A DNA stretch of 64,000 nt from contig CANMWQ010000001.1 in the NCBI GenBank assembly GCA_947501685.1, forward strand, positions 620,001-684,000. The letters run 5' to 3'. The DNA comes from an uncultured Litoreibacter sp. GTDB taxonomy: Bacteria > Pseudomonadota > Alphaproteobacteria > Rhodobacterales > Rhodobacteraceae. Position numbers and translations under genes: made by a program. The first letter of the stretch is position 1, and the number at the start of each line of letters is the position of its first letter. Positions 40,114-50,654 of this stretch are shown piece by piece. The notes below the pieces were generated by a model, which was not told where the DNA came from, did no database searches, and was given only the letters and a program-made list of their open reading frames with translations.

Positions 40114-41757
40114 ATGCTGAGATCTCTTGATATTTCCGATATGCTGATCATTGACCGGCTGGTGCTTGAGTTCCAGCCCGGCCTCAATGTGCTGACCGGG
40201 GAGACCGGCGCGGGCAAGTCGATCCTGCTGGACTCCTTGGGCTTTGTGCTGGGCTGGCGCGGCCGGGCCGAGCTGGTGCGCGCAGGCGCGGAAAAGGGCG
40301 AGGTGACGGCTGTGTTCGACCTGCCTGCGGGCCATCCCGCGCGGGACGTGCTGGCCGAGGCGGGGTTTGACAGCGAAGACGAGCTGATCCTGCGCCGCGT
40401 GAACCACCCAGATGGCCGCAAACAGGCCTGGATCAACGACCGACGCGCCAGCGGCGAGGTGCTGCGGGCCTTGTCGGACGCGCTGGTGGAGCTGCATGGG
40501 CAACATGACGACCGGGGGCTGTTGAACCCGCGCGCGCATCGCATGCTGCTCGATCAATTTGCAGGCACCGATTTGGGGCCCGTGCGGGCGGCTTGGAGTG
40601 ATATGTCCGCCGCCCGCAAGGCCTTGGCGGCAGCAGAAACAGCGCTTGCCAAGATGAGCGCGGAGGAAGATTTTCTGCGCCACTCGGTGGAAGAGCTGGA
40701 CGCGCTTGCGCCCGTCGCGGGCGAGGAGCCTGAACTGGACACACGTCGCCGCGCCATGCAGGCGGGGGAGCGGATCAAGGACGATATAACCAAAGGATTA
40801 CAAGCGCTTGGCACCTCTGGTGCCGAAGGTATGGCGCTGGATGCGGCGCGCTGGCTGGACGGCGTGGCGGATAAGGCGGATGGGCATTTGAACGCCCCGC
40901 TGGCCGCATTGGAGCGCGCCATGACCGAGCTTGGAGAGGCCACGCAAGGCGTGGAGGCGGCGCTGGAGGCGGTCTCCTTTGACCCGTTTGAGCTGGAGCG
41001 CGTGGAAGAGCGGCTCTTTGCGATCCGCGCGCTGGCCCGCAAACATGATGTGATGCCTGATGAGTTGGCTGAGCTCGCAGAGCGCTACCGCGCGCGTCTC
41101 GACGCGCTGGATGGGGGTGCTGCCGAGATTGAAGGGCTGGAACAGGCTGTGGCCGCAGCAGAAGAGGCTTACGGGATTGAAGCGGACAAGTTGCGCGTCG
41201 CGCGGGTAGAGGCCGCGACCCGGCTGGACGCCGCGATGATGGAAGAACTGGCCCCGCTGAAGATGGAACGCGCGGTGTTTCAGACCGACATCACCAATGA
41301 GGCTTACGGGCCGGAGGGGCATGACTTGGTGGCCTTCACCGTCGCCACGAACCCCGGCACCCCGGCGGGACCGCTGAACAAAATCGCCTCGGGTGGGGAG
41401 CTGTCGCGGTTCTTGCTGGCTTTGAAAGTCTGCCTGACCGGGACCAGCGGCGACGTGACGATGATCTTTGACGAGATCGACCGGGGCGTCGGCGGGGCCA
41501 CGGCGGATGCGGTTGGGCGCAGGTTGGGAGCACTGGCGGAGGGCGGTCAGGTCTTGGTGGTCACGCATTCACCGCAGGTGGCAGCTTTGGGTGGGCATCA
41601 CTGGCGGGTCCAGAAATCGGTGCAGGATGAGGTGACGCTCTCAACCGTGGTGGCGCTGGATGACGAGGCCCGTGTGGACGAGATTGCGCGTATGGTGTCG
41701 GGCGACACAGTGACGGAAGCCGCGCGCGAGGCAGCGAGGGCGCTCTTGGGCCGATAG
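40114..41757 (+). CDS. recN: DNA repair protein RecN
   Basis: GETGAGKSILLDSLGFVLG; FDEIDRGVGGATADAVG. Confidence 0.96.
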   Translation: MLRSLDISDMLIIDRLVLEFQPGLNVLTGETGAGKSILLDSLGFVLGWRGRAELVRAGAEKGEVTAVFDLPAGHPARDVLAEAGFDSEDELILRRVNHPDGRKQAWINDRRASGEVLRALSDALVELHGQHDDRGLLNPRAHRMLLDQFAGTDLGPVRAAWSDMSAARKALAAAETALAKMSAEEDFLRHSVEELDALAPVAGEEPELDTRRRAMQAGERIKDDITKGLQALGTSGAEGMALDAARWLDGVADKADGHLNAPLAALERAMTELGEATQGVEAALEAVSFDPFELERVEERLFAIRALARKHDVMPDELAELAERYRARLDALDGGAAEIEGLEQAVAAAEEAYGIEADKLRVARVEAATRLDAAMMEELAPLKMERAVFQTDITNEAYGPEGHDLVAFTVATNPGTPAGPLNKIASGGELSRFLLALKVCLTGTSGDVTMIFDEIDRGVGGATADAVGRRLGALAEGGQVLVVTHSPQVAALGGHHWRVQKSVQDEVTLSTVVALDDEARVDEIARMVSGDTVTEAAREAARALLGR

Positions 41758-41826
41758 GTTGGAATTTGAGTATTTTTGACCAAATGGAGACAAGTGTGGC
41801 GCTTAGAATGTTGTGTATGTGCAAGC

Positions 41827-43200
41827 CTAGTTGACCTGAACCATCTTGCCGGGGTTCAGAATATTCTGCGGATCGAAGCTGCGTTTGATGTCGGCCATGA
41901 CGCTCCATGCGTCGCCATGTTCGCGGGTCATATATTTCATTTTGCCCATGCCGACGCCGTGCTCCCCGGTGACGGTGCCGCCCATCTCAAGCGCGCGGTC
42001 CACCATGCGATCAGCAAGGCGTTTGGCCTCGGCCAGCTCTTCGGGCTTGTTCGGGTCCATCATCAGGATGGCGTGGAAATTGCCGTCGCCCACATGGCCC
42101 AAAATGGGGCCGGGGATGAAGCTGGCGGCGATGTCTTTCTGGGTTTCGGTCACCGCCTCGGCCAGACGGGAAATCGGCACGCAAATGTCAGTGGACATGG
42201 CGGTGCAGCCCTTGCGGGAGGCTAGAATGGCGTAATAGCCGTCATGGCGCAGCTGCCAGAGCGCTGTGCGTTCCTCCGGCTTGGTGGCCCATTCGAAATC
42301 GGCCCCGCCGTGATCGGCCACGATCTCGCCAAAGCGCTTGGCGTCCTCCGCAACGGCGGCGGGGGAGCCGTTGAACTCGATCAAAAGATGCGGCTGAACC
42401 GGCATGTCGCGGCCGGAATAGGCGTTGAAGGCTTGCGTGGTGGCGGCGTCCACGAACTCGATCCGGGCCATGGGGAGCCCCATCTGGATCGTCTCCATCA
42501 CGCAGGCCACGGCGCTGTCCATGTCGGGGAAAGCGCAGATGCCGGCGGAGATGGCCTCGGGCTGGCCTTGCAATTTCAGCGTCAGCTCGGTGATCAGGCC
42601 GAGCGTGCCCTCCGAGCCCACGAACAGATGGGTGAGGTCGTAGCCTGCGGAGGTTTTGCGCGCGCGTGACCCGGTGCGGATGATGCGGCCACCGGCCAGC
42701 ACGACCTCCAGCCCCATCACATTGTCGGCCATCGTGCCGTAGCGCACTGTCGTGGTGCCAGAGGCGCGCGTCGCGGCCATGCCACCGATGGAGGCGTTGG
42801 CTCCGGGATCGACCGGAAAGAACAGCCCCGTGGCGCGCAATTCCTCGTTCAGCGCCATGCGGGTGATGCCGGGCTGGACACGCACGTCCATATCCTCTGC
42901 GTTTACCTCAACCACCTGCGCCATCCGCGCGAAATCCACCGTGACCCCGCCTTTGATCGCCAATGCGTGGCCTTCCAGCGAGGTGCCTGTGCCCCATGGG
43001 ATGACGGGGCAGTCATGTTTGGCGCAGATCTTGACCAGCGCGCTGACCTCTTCCGTGGTTTCGGGGTAAGCGACGGCGTCGGGGGGCATCGGGGCATAAT
43101 AGACCTCCGAGCGGCCATGAATGTCGCGATCTGACTTGGAGACGGTCAGCCTTTCGCCTAAGAGGGATTGTAGCTCCGAGATGGCGGCGGGAATGGTCAT
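41827..43200 (-). CDS. FAD-binding oxidase (GlcD/D-lactate dehydrogenase type)
   Basis: IPWGTGTSLEGHALA; DPGANASIGGMAATRASGTTTVRYG; GEHGVGMGKMKYM. Confidence 0.9.
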   Translation of the reverse strand: MTIPAAISELQSLLGERLTVSKSDRDIHGRSEVYYAPMPPDAVAYPETTEEVSALVKICAKHDCPVIPWGTGTSLEGHALAIKGGVTVDFARMAQVVEVNAEDMDVRVQPGITRMALNEELRATGLFFPVDPGANASIGGMAATRASGTTTVRYGTMADNVMGLEVVLAGGRIIRTGSRARKTSAGYDLTHLFVGSEGTLGLITELTLKLQGQPEAISAGICAFPDMDSAVACVMETIQMGLPMARIEFVDAATTQAFNAYSGRDMPVQPHLLIEFNGSPAAVAEDAKRFGEIVADHGGADFEWATKPEERTALWQLRHDGYYAILASRKGCTAMSTDICVPISRLAEAVTETQKDIAASFIPGPILGHVGDGNFHAILMMDPNKPEELAEAKRLADRMVDRALEMGGTVTGEHGVGMGKMKYMTREHGDAWSVMADIKRSFDPQNILNPGKMVQVN

Positions 43201-43268
43201 GTGCTGGCCTCTGTACGATTTCGGACAGTTTAGGCCAGTGGGCCTGCAAGGGAAAGCGCGAGGCGGGT

Positions 43269-44957
43269 ATGGCCGAGCCGGAAAAGTCGATAATCGCGGG
43301 CCAGATTGGCGACGTGGTACAGTCCTGCAAAACGGGCTGGCTGGTGTTGCGCCACCGGGGCCCTTCCAAAATACAGTTCTGGTTCATTGCGCTGATGGTG
43401 GGCATCGCGGCGGGCGGCGCGGCGGTGGGCTTTCGCATCGCCATCGAGTGGCTGCAGGGCGTGCTCTACAACGCCAAGGATGTGCGCAGCCTGCAGGAAT
43501 TCATTGCGGATGTGGAATGGTATTTCATCCTGTTGATCCCGGTCGCGGGCGGGCTGTTGACCGGCATCGTGCTGCATGTGTTTACCCCGGACGGGCGCGC
43601 GCGGTCGGTGGCGGATGTCATTGAGGGGGCTGCGATGAACAATGGCCGGGTCGGGATACGGTCCGGGCTGGCTTCGGCTTTTGCGTCAATGATCACGCTG
43701 TCCTCGGGCGGCTCGACAGGGCGGGAGGGGCCGGTGGTCCATTTGGCGGCTGTCATCTCGAGCTGGGTGTCCGGGGTGTTGAAAGCCGACGGCATCACCG
43801 GGCGCGACCTGCTGGGATGCGCCGTGGCCGCCGCCGTGTCGGCCAGCTTTAACGCGCCTATTGCGGGCGCGCTCTTCGCGCTGGAGGTCGTTTTGCGCCA
43901 TTTCGCGGTGCATGCCTTTGCGCCGATTGTGATTGCCAGCGCGGCGGGGACGGTGATCAGCCGCCTGACCTTTGGCGACGTCACGGAATTTATGCTGCCT
44001 GCGGGATCCGCGCTGAGTTTTTACCAGGAGCTGCCGGCCTTCCTGATCCTCGGGCTGCTTTGCGGCCTGGTCGCGGTGGTGATGATGCGAACGATCTTCT
44101 GGGCCGATACGATGGGCACGGCTGTCCAGAAGGCCACCGGCATGCCGCGCTGGTTGCGACCTGCGGCGGCGGGGCTGGTGTTGGGGGCATTGGCGATTTT
44201 CTTTCCGCATATCATCGGGGTCGGTTACGGCACCACGTCGGCGGCGCTGACGGGGGAGTTGCTGCTCTATGAGGCGGTGGTGTTCACGATTTTGAAGGTG
44301 ATCGCGGTGGCCGTCACCATGGCGGGGCGCATGGGGGGCGGGGTTTTTTCCCCCTCGCTGATGGTGGGCGCGATGACCGGGCTGACTTTCGGCATGATCG
44401 CCACGAGCGTCTTTCCCAATGTCTCAGGGGCGGAGACGCTTTACGCCTTGGCGGGGATGGGCGCGGTGGCGGCGGCGGTGCTGGGCGCGCCGATCTCGAC
44501 CACGCTGATTGTGTTCGAGCTGACCGGAGACTGGCAGACAGGGCTTGCGGTGATGGTGGCGGTGTCGCTGTCCTCCGCGCTGTCGAGCCGGATGGTGGAC
44601 CGGTCGTTCTTCCTGACGCAGCTGGAGCGGCGCGGGGTGCATTTGGCGGCGGGGCCGCAGGCCTATTTGCTGTCGATGTTCAGGGTCAGCAACGTGATGC
44701 GCAAGCCGGACCACCCCAGAGCAGCCTCCGACGAGGCGATCTGGCAGGCAATCGAAGCGGGACATTTCATTGACCCCAACGCCACGCTGGAAGACGCAAT
44801 GCCGATCTTCGAGGAGACCAACGAGCCATTTTTGCCCGTCGTCACCCTAGGCGCGGAGGGAGAGCCCCCGACCGTGCAGGGCGCGTTGTTTCAGATGGAT
44901 GCGTTGCGGGAATATAACCGGGCTTTGGCCGCCACGGCGGCGGAGGAGCATTCCTGA
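43269..44957 (+). CDS. ClC-family chloride channel protein
   Basis: GSTGREGPVVHLAA motif; C-terminal CBS-like region. Confidence 0.92.
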   Translation: MAEPEKSIIAGQIGDVVQSCKTGWLVLRHRGPSKIQFWFIALMVGIAAGGAAVGFRIAIEWLQGVLYNAKDVRSLQEFIADVEWYFILLIPVAGGLLTGIVLHVFTPDGRARSVADVIEGAAMNNGRVGIRSGLASAFASMITLSSGGSTGREGPVVHLAAVISSWVSGVLKADGITGRDLLGCAVAAAVSASFNAPIAGALFALEVVLRHFAVHAFAPIVIASAAGTVISRLTFGDVTEFMLPAGSALSFYQELPAFLILGLLCGLVAVVMMRTIFWADTMGTAVQKATGMPRWLRPAAAGLVLGALAIFFPHIIGVGYGTTSAALTGELLLYEAVVFTILKVIAVAVTMAGRMGGGVFSPSLMVGAMTGLTFGMIATSVFPNVSGAETLYALAGMGAVAAAVLGAPISTTLIVFELTGDWQTGLAVMVAVSLSSALSSRMVDRSFFLTQLERRGVHLAAGPQAYLLSMFRVSNVMRKPDHPRAASDEAIWQAIEAGHFIDPNATLEDAMPIFEETNEPFLPVVTLGAEGEPPTVQGALFQMDALREYNRALAATAAEEHS

Positions 44958-44960
44958 GCC

Positions 44961-45302
44961 TCAGGTGGCCTCAACCGTGACCTTGTCGGCATAGAAAGCC
45001 AGATGGCCTGCGATTTGTTCCATCCCGTCTTTGGGCGACTCGTAAGACCATGCCGCATCCTGGATGGGACCGCTTTTGGCCTGTAGCGTGTAATAGCTGG
45101 CGTCGCCCTTGTGCGGGCAATGGCTCGTGGTAGCCGTCTTGTCGAAAAACGCCATGGCCAGATCGGAGCGCGGGACGTAAAGCACCGGCGCGTGGCCGCC
45201 CTCGTGAAGCGTGATGACATTGGCGCTCTCCCCCAGAACCGCCCCGGCGGCGCGGATGGAATAGGTGCCGATGGCGGGCTTCAGCGTGATATGGTCGGAC
45301 AT
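44961..45302 (-). CDS. DUF427 domain protein
   Basis: TTSHCPHKGDASYYTL motif. Confidence 0.85.
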   Translation of the reverse strand: MSDHITLKPAIGTYSIRAAGAVLGESANVITLHEGGHAPVLYVPRSDLAMAFFDKTATTSHCPHKGDASYYTLQAKSGPIQDAAWSYESPKDGMEQIAGHLAFYADKVTVEAT

Positions 45303-45409
45303 GGCAGTGGCCTCTTCGGAATAGTCTGTCTATTTTTGTAGACACTCTACATGCCAGACTTGCTACCCCGATGACAAGCGTGCAGATGCCGCAGGGCAGC
45401 GTGACGGCT

Positions 45410-47188
45410 CTAAAGCGGCGCGGTCGCGGCGGCGAGCCAGTCCTGCTCTGGGCCGCTCATATCGAGCTTTTCAGCGATTTCAGCGTGATAGGCGTCGATC
45501 CAGTCGCGTTCCTGCGGGCTGAGCATCTCGACGGCGATCAGGCGGCGGTCTATCGGCACCCAGGTCAATGTCTCGAACTGCAGCTGTTCCCGGTTGTCGC
45601 CCAGCGCGGGCGCGGGTTGGGTCACGATCAGGTTTTCGATGCGGATGCCGAACGCACCCTCGCGGTAATAGCCGGGCTCGTTGGACAGGATCATGCCCGC
45701 CTGCAACGGCACTTCCGAGATACGGCTGATGCGCTGCGGCCCTTCATGCACAGACAGGTAGACGCCGACACCGTGCCCCGTCCCATGGTCATAATCAAAC
45801 CCATGCCGCCAGAGCGGCGCCCGCGCCAAAGCGTCCAGATCGCGACCTGCCAGCCCTTTGGGGAAACGCGCCAGTGACACCGCGATCATGCCTTGCAGCA
45901 CCAGCGTGAAGCATCTGCGTTGCTCCTCGGTGGGCCGGCCGATGGCGATGGTGCGGGTGATGTCGGTGGTGCCATCGACATATTGCCCGCCGGAATCGAC
46001 CAGCAGCAGGCCTTCATCGACGCGGCGGTTGGTCTCTTCGGTGACGCGGTAATGGACGATCGCGCCGTTGGGCCCGGCGCCTGAGATGGTCTCGAAACTG
46101 ATGTCTTTCAGCGCGTTGGTTTTGCGGCGGAACCCTTCCAGCGTGCGGGCCACGTCGATCTCCGTCAGAGAGCCTGCGGGCTGCGCGTCGAGCCAGCAGA
46201 GAAAAGCGACCATGGCCTTGGCGTCGCGCAGATGCGCCAAACGGGTCGCCGCAATCTCGGTGCTGTTCTTGCAGGCTTTGGGCAGAATGCAGGGGTCTTC
46301 CGCATAGGCGATCTCAACGGAAGCCGCCTGAAGCGCTGCGCTGACGGCCAGAGGCGCGGAGGTGGGGTCCATGCGCACCGCCCCGGTCAGCGTGGCCAGT
46401 GCGGCCTCAAACTCACCTTGCGGGCGGGAGGTGATATCTGGGCCCAGCTCCAGCGCGCCCAGCTTTACCGGGTCGATGAACAGGTCGAGATTGCCATTGG
46501 CATGCAGCACCGCGAAACACTGCGCGACGGGGATACGCGGAATGTCCGAGCCGCGGATATTGAGCAGCCAACAGATTGAATCGGGCAAGGTCAGCACAGC
46601 TGCACGTTGGCCCGCCTCTTTTAGGGCGGCCGCAAGACGCGCGCGTTTGTCCTGGCTCTCCTCGCCGGCCATCGCGATCGGATAGAGGCTGACCGCGCCC
46701 TGAGGCGGGGCCGGGCGGTCCTCCCAAATGCGGTCCACCAGATTGTCGGAGGCCACCAGCGTCAGCTTGGTGCCTTTCAACCCGCGCTCAATCTCGTCGA
46801 TCTGGCCTTTGGTGAACAGCCACGGGTCGTAGGCGATGCGTCCGGTGCTCAACTGGTCTTTCAACCATGTGGCGGGCTTGGTCTCGGGCCAGTGCACGGG
46901 GATGAAGGCCTGCATGTCGACCTGCTCTTTCACCTGCAACCGGTAGCGCCCGTCGATGAACACGCCTGCGCTGTCCATCAGCGCAATGCAGAACCCAGCC
47001 GAGCCGGTGAAGCCCGTGAGCCATGCCAGCCGGTTGTCGCACTCGGCCACATACTCGCCCTGATGGGCGTCGGCGCGGGGAATGATGACGCCGTCAAAGC
47101 CCGCCTTTTGCAGTTGCGCGCGCAGGGCAGCGAGCCGGGCAGGCCCGTCGGCGGGGGAGGTCGTCTTGGTGTAGGTTTGAAAGGTCAT
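45410..47188 (-). CDS. M24 family aminopeptidase P (Xaa-Pro aminopeptidase)
   Basis: DSGGQYVDGTTDITRT; HGTGHGVGVYLSVHEGPQ. Confidence 0.93.
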   Translation of the reverse strand: MTFQTYTKTTSPADGPARLAALRAQLQKAGFDGVIIPRADAHQGEYVAECDNRLAWLTGFTGSAGFCIALMDSAGVFIDGRYRLQVKEQVDMQAFIPVHWPETKPATWLKDQLSTGRIAYDPWLFTKGQIDEIERGLKGTKLTLVASDNLVDRIWEDRPAPPQGAVSLYPIAMAGEESQDKRARLAAALKEAGQRAAVLTLPDSICWLLNIRGSDIPRIPVAQCFAVLHANGNLDLFIDPVKLGALELGPDITSRPQGEFEAALATLTGAVRMDPTSAPLAVSAALQAASVEIAYAEDPCILPKACKNSTEIAATRLAHLRDAKAMVAFLCWLDAQPAGSLTEIDVARTLEGFRRKTNALKDISFETISGAGPNGAIVHYRVTEETNRRVDEGLLLVDSGGQYVDGTTDITRTIAIGRPTEEQRRCFTLVLQGMIAVSLARFPKGLAGRDLDALARAPLWRHGFDYDHGTGHGVGVYLSVHEGPQRISRISEVPLQAGMILSNEPGYYREGAFGIRIENLIVTQPAPALGDNREQLQFETLTWVPIDRRLIAVEMLSPQERDWIDAYHAEIAEKLDMSGPEQDWLAAATAPL

Positions 47189-47368
47189 AGGCGCGACGTT
47201 GCAGCGGATTGCGTCAGCACGCAAGATAGCGTTTGCGCGGTTTCAGGCGTCACGATGCCCAAAGCGAAACCGCGCGGGCCCTATTTCTTCGGGACATATG
47301 CGATCACGCGCGGGTGTGTGCTCTGCGATCCGTGAAGGGCCACGGCAGAGCCAGCCCATATATTTAAA

Positions 47369-47389
47369 CGATGTTTGCGCGAAACACCG
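47369..47389. promoter_or_regulatory. Inverted repeat CGATGTTT-GCGCG-AAACACCG upstream of porin
   Basis: 8-bp arms, one mismatch. Confidence 0.4.
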
Positions 47390-47530
47390 ATCACGAGATG
47401 GCCCGCAGTGAACCGCCTCATCACAACCGCGCCGAAAAAGGTGACGCGATGCGTTTTGCCTTTGTCCGCGGCTTGGCCGGAGTGTGGAAAAATGTCGCAA
47501 CCCGCGACGTCCAACACAGGAGAGAACAAC

Positions 47531-48673
47531 ATGAAAAGATATATCTGGGGAACCGCTGCCATCCCCGCGATCATGGCCGGATTGGTCAGCACCGCAACAG
47601 CACAAGAGAACCAGACGCGCTTTGAGCAATTGGAGGCCCGCATCACAGAGCTGGAGGCAGACAAAGGCTCACGGTTGAAATTTAACGTCACGGCAAACAC
47701 CGAAATCCAGATTTACGGCTTCGCGCGGTTTGAAGCGTTCTACGATTTCGACACGGATCAGGGCGACCTGACCCGCACCTCGCGGATTGGCGACCCGGCT
47801 TTCGCGACGGATGGCCAGTTCGGCACCAGTGTCCGCGTCTCAAGGCTGGGGGTCCGCAGCAAAACCCAGACCGATATCGGCGAGATCGGCACCCAGCTGG
47901 AATTTGACCTCTTTAGCGGGGATGACGAGACGACGTCTCCGAACCCGCGGCTGCGCCATGCCAATGTAACCATCGGGGATGCCTGGCTGTTCGGGCAGTT
48001 CTGGACCAACTTCATGCCGTTGGTGCATTACCCCCGCACTGCTGATTTCAACGGGCCCGTGGGCATCGCCTTCGCCCGTGTGCCGCAAATTCGGTACACG
48101 CATAAGGTTTCTGGCGGTTTGACCTTCTCGGCCTCTGTGGAGGAATCCGTGGGCCCATCCAGCGACCCGGTGCTGACGGCAGCGGCTTTCTATGAGGCTG
48201 AGAAATACTCCCTGCGGGTCTCCGGTCTGGTTGGTACGTTTGACGCAGGCGGCGAGGAGCTGGACACCAACGGGATCACCCTGTCGGGCGCTGTCACACC
48301 GTGGGAGGGCGGCGAGTTCGCGGCGACCTATGTGACAGGGCAGAGCCTCGGCAACCTGCTCATTGGTGGTGGCGCGCAATCCGTTGGCGGCATCGAGAAC
48401 GACGTGACAGGCTTCACGCTAGCCTTCACACAATCCGTGTCGGACAAGCTGTCCTTGGGCATTGGGTACGGCAATGAGAGCTACGATCTCGCGACCACAA
48501 CCGGCACAGGGGCGACCTTTACCGACCTTGAAACGGTTTATCTGAATGCGTTCTACACACCTGTCGATAACCTGACGATTGCCGCCGAATACATTCGCGG
48601 CGAACGGACGGATGCGGCAGGCGCGACGTTTGACGCGGACCGACTTGGCGCGTCGATTACCTTCAGCTTCTAA
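47531..48673 (+). CDS. Outer-membrane porin (DcaP-like)
   Basis: Signal peptide MKRYIWGTAAIPAIMAGLVSTATAQ, coiled-coil LEARITELEAD, beta-rich body ending in F. Confidence 0.8.
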   Translation: MKRYIWGTAAIPAIMAGLVSTATAQENQTRFEQLEARITELEADKGSRLKFNVTANTEIQIYGFARFEAFYDFDTDQGDLTRTSRIGDPAFATDGQFGTSVRVSRLGVRSKTQTDIGEIGTQLEFDLFSGDDETTSPNPRLRHANVTIGDAWLFGQFWTNFMPLVHYPRTADFNGPVGIAFARVPQIRYTHKVSGGLTFSASVEESVGPSSDPVLTAAAFYEAEKYSLRVSGLVGTFDAGGEELDTNGITLSGAVTPWEGGEFAATYVTGQSLGNLLIGGGAQSVGGIENDVTGFTLAFTQSVSDKLSLGIGYGNESYDLATTTGTGATFTDLETVYLNAFYTPVDNLTIAAEYIRGERTDAAGATFDADRLGASITFSF

Positions 48674-48720
48674 GGGTGTCTTGATCGTCCTGACCCTCGA
48701 AGCAGGACGTTACACGACCA

Positions 48721-48752
48721 AAGCGGGCCAGTTTTCATCGTCTGGCCCGCTT
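48721..48752 (+). terminator. Strong hairpin downstream of porin (no U-tract)
   Basis: Perfect 11-bp stem AAGCGGGCCAG/CTGGCCCGCTT. Confidence 0.55.
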
Positions 48753-48773
48753 ACTGCGAGCTCCAACCAGCCT

Positions 48774-50654
48774 TCAGCCTGCGCGCTTCATGCCCATCAC
48801 GCGCGCACGGGCGCGAGGATCGCTGTCAAACAGCGCGGCCAGCTGTTCGGTCATGGCACCGGCCAATTGTTCGACATCTGTAATTGTCACCGCGCGGTCA
48901 TAGTAGCGCGTGACGTCATGACCAATGCCCACCGCGATCAGCTCCACCGCCTTGCGTTTCTCCACCATGGCGATGACGTCGCGTAGGTGTTTTTCGAGGT
49001 AATTCGCGGGGTTAACGGACAAAGTTGAATCGTCCACCGGCGCGCCGTCAGAGATCACCATGAGGATTTTGCGGCTCTCGGGACGGCCTATCATGCGTCG
49101 ATGCGCCCATTCCAACGCTTCGCCGTCAATGTTCTCTTTTAACAAGCCCTCTTTCATCATCAGGCCCAGATTTGGCCGCGCGCGACGCCACGGGGCGTCT
49201 GCGGATTTGTAGATGATGTGGCGCAGATCATTGAGACGTCCCGGCGCTTGCGGGCGGCCATCATTGAGCCAGTTCTCGCGGCTCTGGCCGCCTTTCCACG
49301 CGCGGGTGGTGAAGCCAAGGATTTCGGTTTTGACCTGACAGCGCTCCAGCGTGCGGGCCAGCACATCTGCGCAGATCGCAGCGATGGAGATCGGGCGGCC
49401 CCGCATGGACCCGGAATTGTCCAGCAGCAGCGTGACGCAGGTGTCGCGGAATTCGGTGTCTTTCTCGACCTTGAAACTGAGCGGCGTTGTCGGGCTGACG
49501 ATCACACGGGCGAGGCGGCCTGCATCGAGAATGCCTTCCTCCAGATCGAACTCCCATGAGCGGTTCTGCTGGGCCTGCAGGCGGCGTTGCAGCTTATTGG
49601 CCAGACGTGAGACAGCACCTTTCAAAGGCTCAAGCTGCTGGTCAAGATAGGCGCGCAGGCGTTCCAACTCGGCAGCCTCGGCCAGATCTTCGGCCTTGAT
49701 TTCTTCATCAAATTCAGTGGAGTAGACGGCGTAATTCTCATCGGCCTCGGAATGCGGTGTGGGTGGGGGCGGGTCCATCGGGGCCTCGCCCTCGGGCATT
49801 TCTGCCTCATCGCCCATCTCAGCATCGGCCATGTCGTCCAGCTGAACAGTGGCTTGGCTCGCGTCTTCCTGCTCTTCCTGAGATTGCTCGGCGGAGGCGT
49901 CTGCATCCTCGGAATTGTCTTCCTTGTCAGCGTTAGATTGGTCGTCCTGATCGGCCTGATCCTCGTCCTGATTGGCCTCGTCTTCCTGATCTTCGCTGAT
50001 ATCGTCCGGGTCGTCGCCCAACTGGTCGCCATAGCCCAGATCATCAATGATCTGGCGCGCGAATTTGGCGAAGGCCTGCTGGTCGGAGAGCACATCTTGC
50101 AGATTGTCGAGCGTACCGCCCGCGGCGCCTTCGATGAAATCTTTCCACAGCCCCATCACATTATCGGCGGAGGCAGGCAGGTCGCGCCCGGTGGCCAAAT
50201 GCCGGATCAAATAGCCCGCCGCCACAGACAGCGGGGCCTGCCCGGCCTCCGTGATCTGGCCATAGCCTTTGCGATCGGCCTCCGTGCCGATCTTGGCGTC
50301 GATATTGCCCGCCGTGCCGGGCATGGAGCGTGCGCCCATCGCCTCGCAACGCGCGGTTTCCATCGCGTCATAAAGATCGCGCGCCATATTGCCCTGAGGC
50401 AGATATTTGTTCGAGGTGGAGGGGTTATGAAACCGGCGGCGCAGCGCATAGGCATCCGCCGTGCCCCGCGCCAGCATCACCTCGTCGCGCGTCATGCGAC
50501 GCGTCACCTGCGGCAGACGCACCTGCTCATTGGTCATGCCCGGAGGATCAACGGAGTAGCTGACCCCCAGATCAGGGTCATTGGCCAGCGTCTTCGTGGC
50601 CTCTGCCAGCGCCTTTTTGAAAGGGTCGGCGGGGTTGTCGTTTTTGTTAGCCAA
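48774..50654 (-). CDS. cobT: Cobaltochelatase subunit CobT
   Basis: Acidic central region, VWA-like [14 protein letters not shown]; adjacent to cobS. Confidence 0.93.
   Translation of the reverse strand: MANKNDNPADPFKKALAEATKTLANDPDLGVSYSVDPPGMTNEQVRLPQVTRRMTRDEVMLARGTADAYALRRRFHNPSTSNKYLPQGNMARDLYDAMETARCEAMGARSMPGTAGNIDAKIGTEADRKGYGQITEAGQAPLSVAAGYLIRHLATGRDLPASADNVMGLWKDFIEGAAGGTLDNLQDVLSDQQAFAKFARQIIDDLGYGDQLGDDPDDISEDQEDEANQDEDQADQDDQSNADKEDNSEDADASAEQSQEEQEDASQATVQLDDMADAEMGDEAEMPEGEAPMDPPPPTPHSEADENYAVYSTEFDEEIKAEDLAEAAELERLRAYLDQQLEPLKGAVSRLANKLQRRLQAQQNRSWEFDLEEGILDAGRLARVIVSPTTPLSFKVEKDTEFRDTCVTLLLDNSGSMRGRPISIAAICADVLARTLERCQVKTEILGFTTRAWKGGQSRENWLNDGRPQAPGRLNDLRHIIYKSADAPWRRARPNLGLMMKEGLLKENIDGEALEWAHRRMIGRPESRKILMVISDGAPVDDSTLSVNPANYLEKHLRDVIAMVEKRKAVELIAVGIGHDVTRYYDRAVTITDVEQLAGAMTEQLAALFDSDPRARARVMGMKRAG

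Noticed and set aside
37309-40683. 1124-aa ORF on minus strand opposite ftsZ/lpxC/bamD/recN
   Set aside because: Runs antisense across four confidently identified genes; no domain; shadow frame
49622-50095. Low-complexity acidic stretch in cobT that looks repetitive at DNA level
   Set aside because: Known feature of CobT proteins (acidic central linker), not a repeat element
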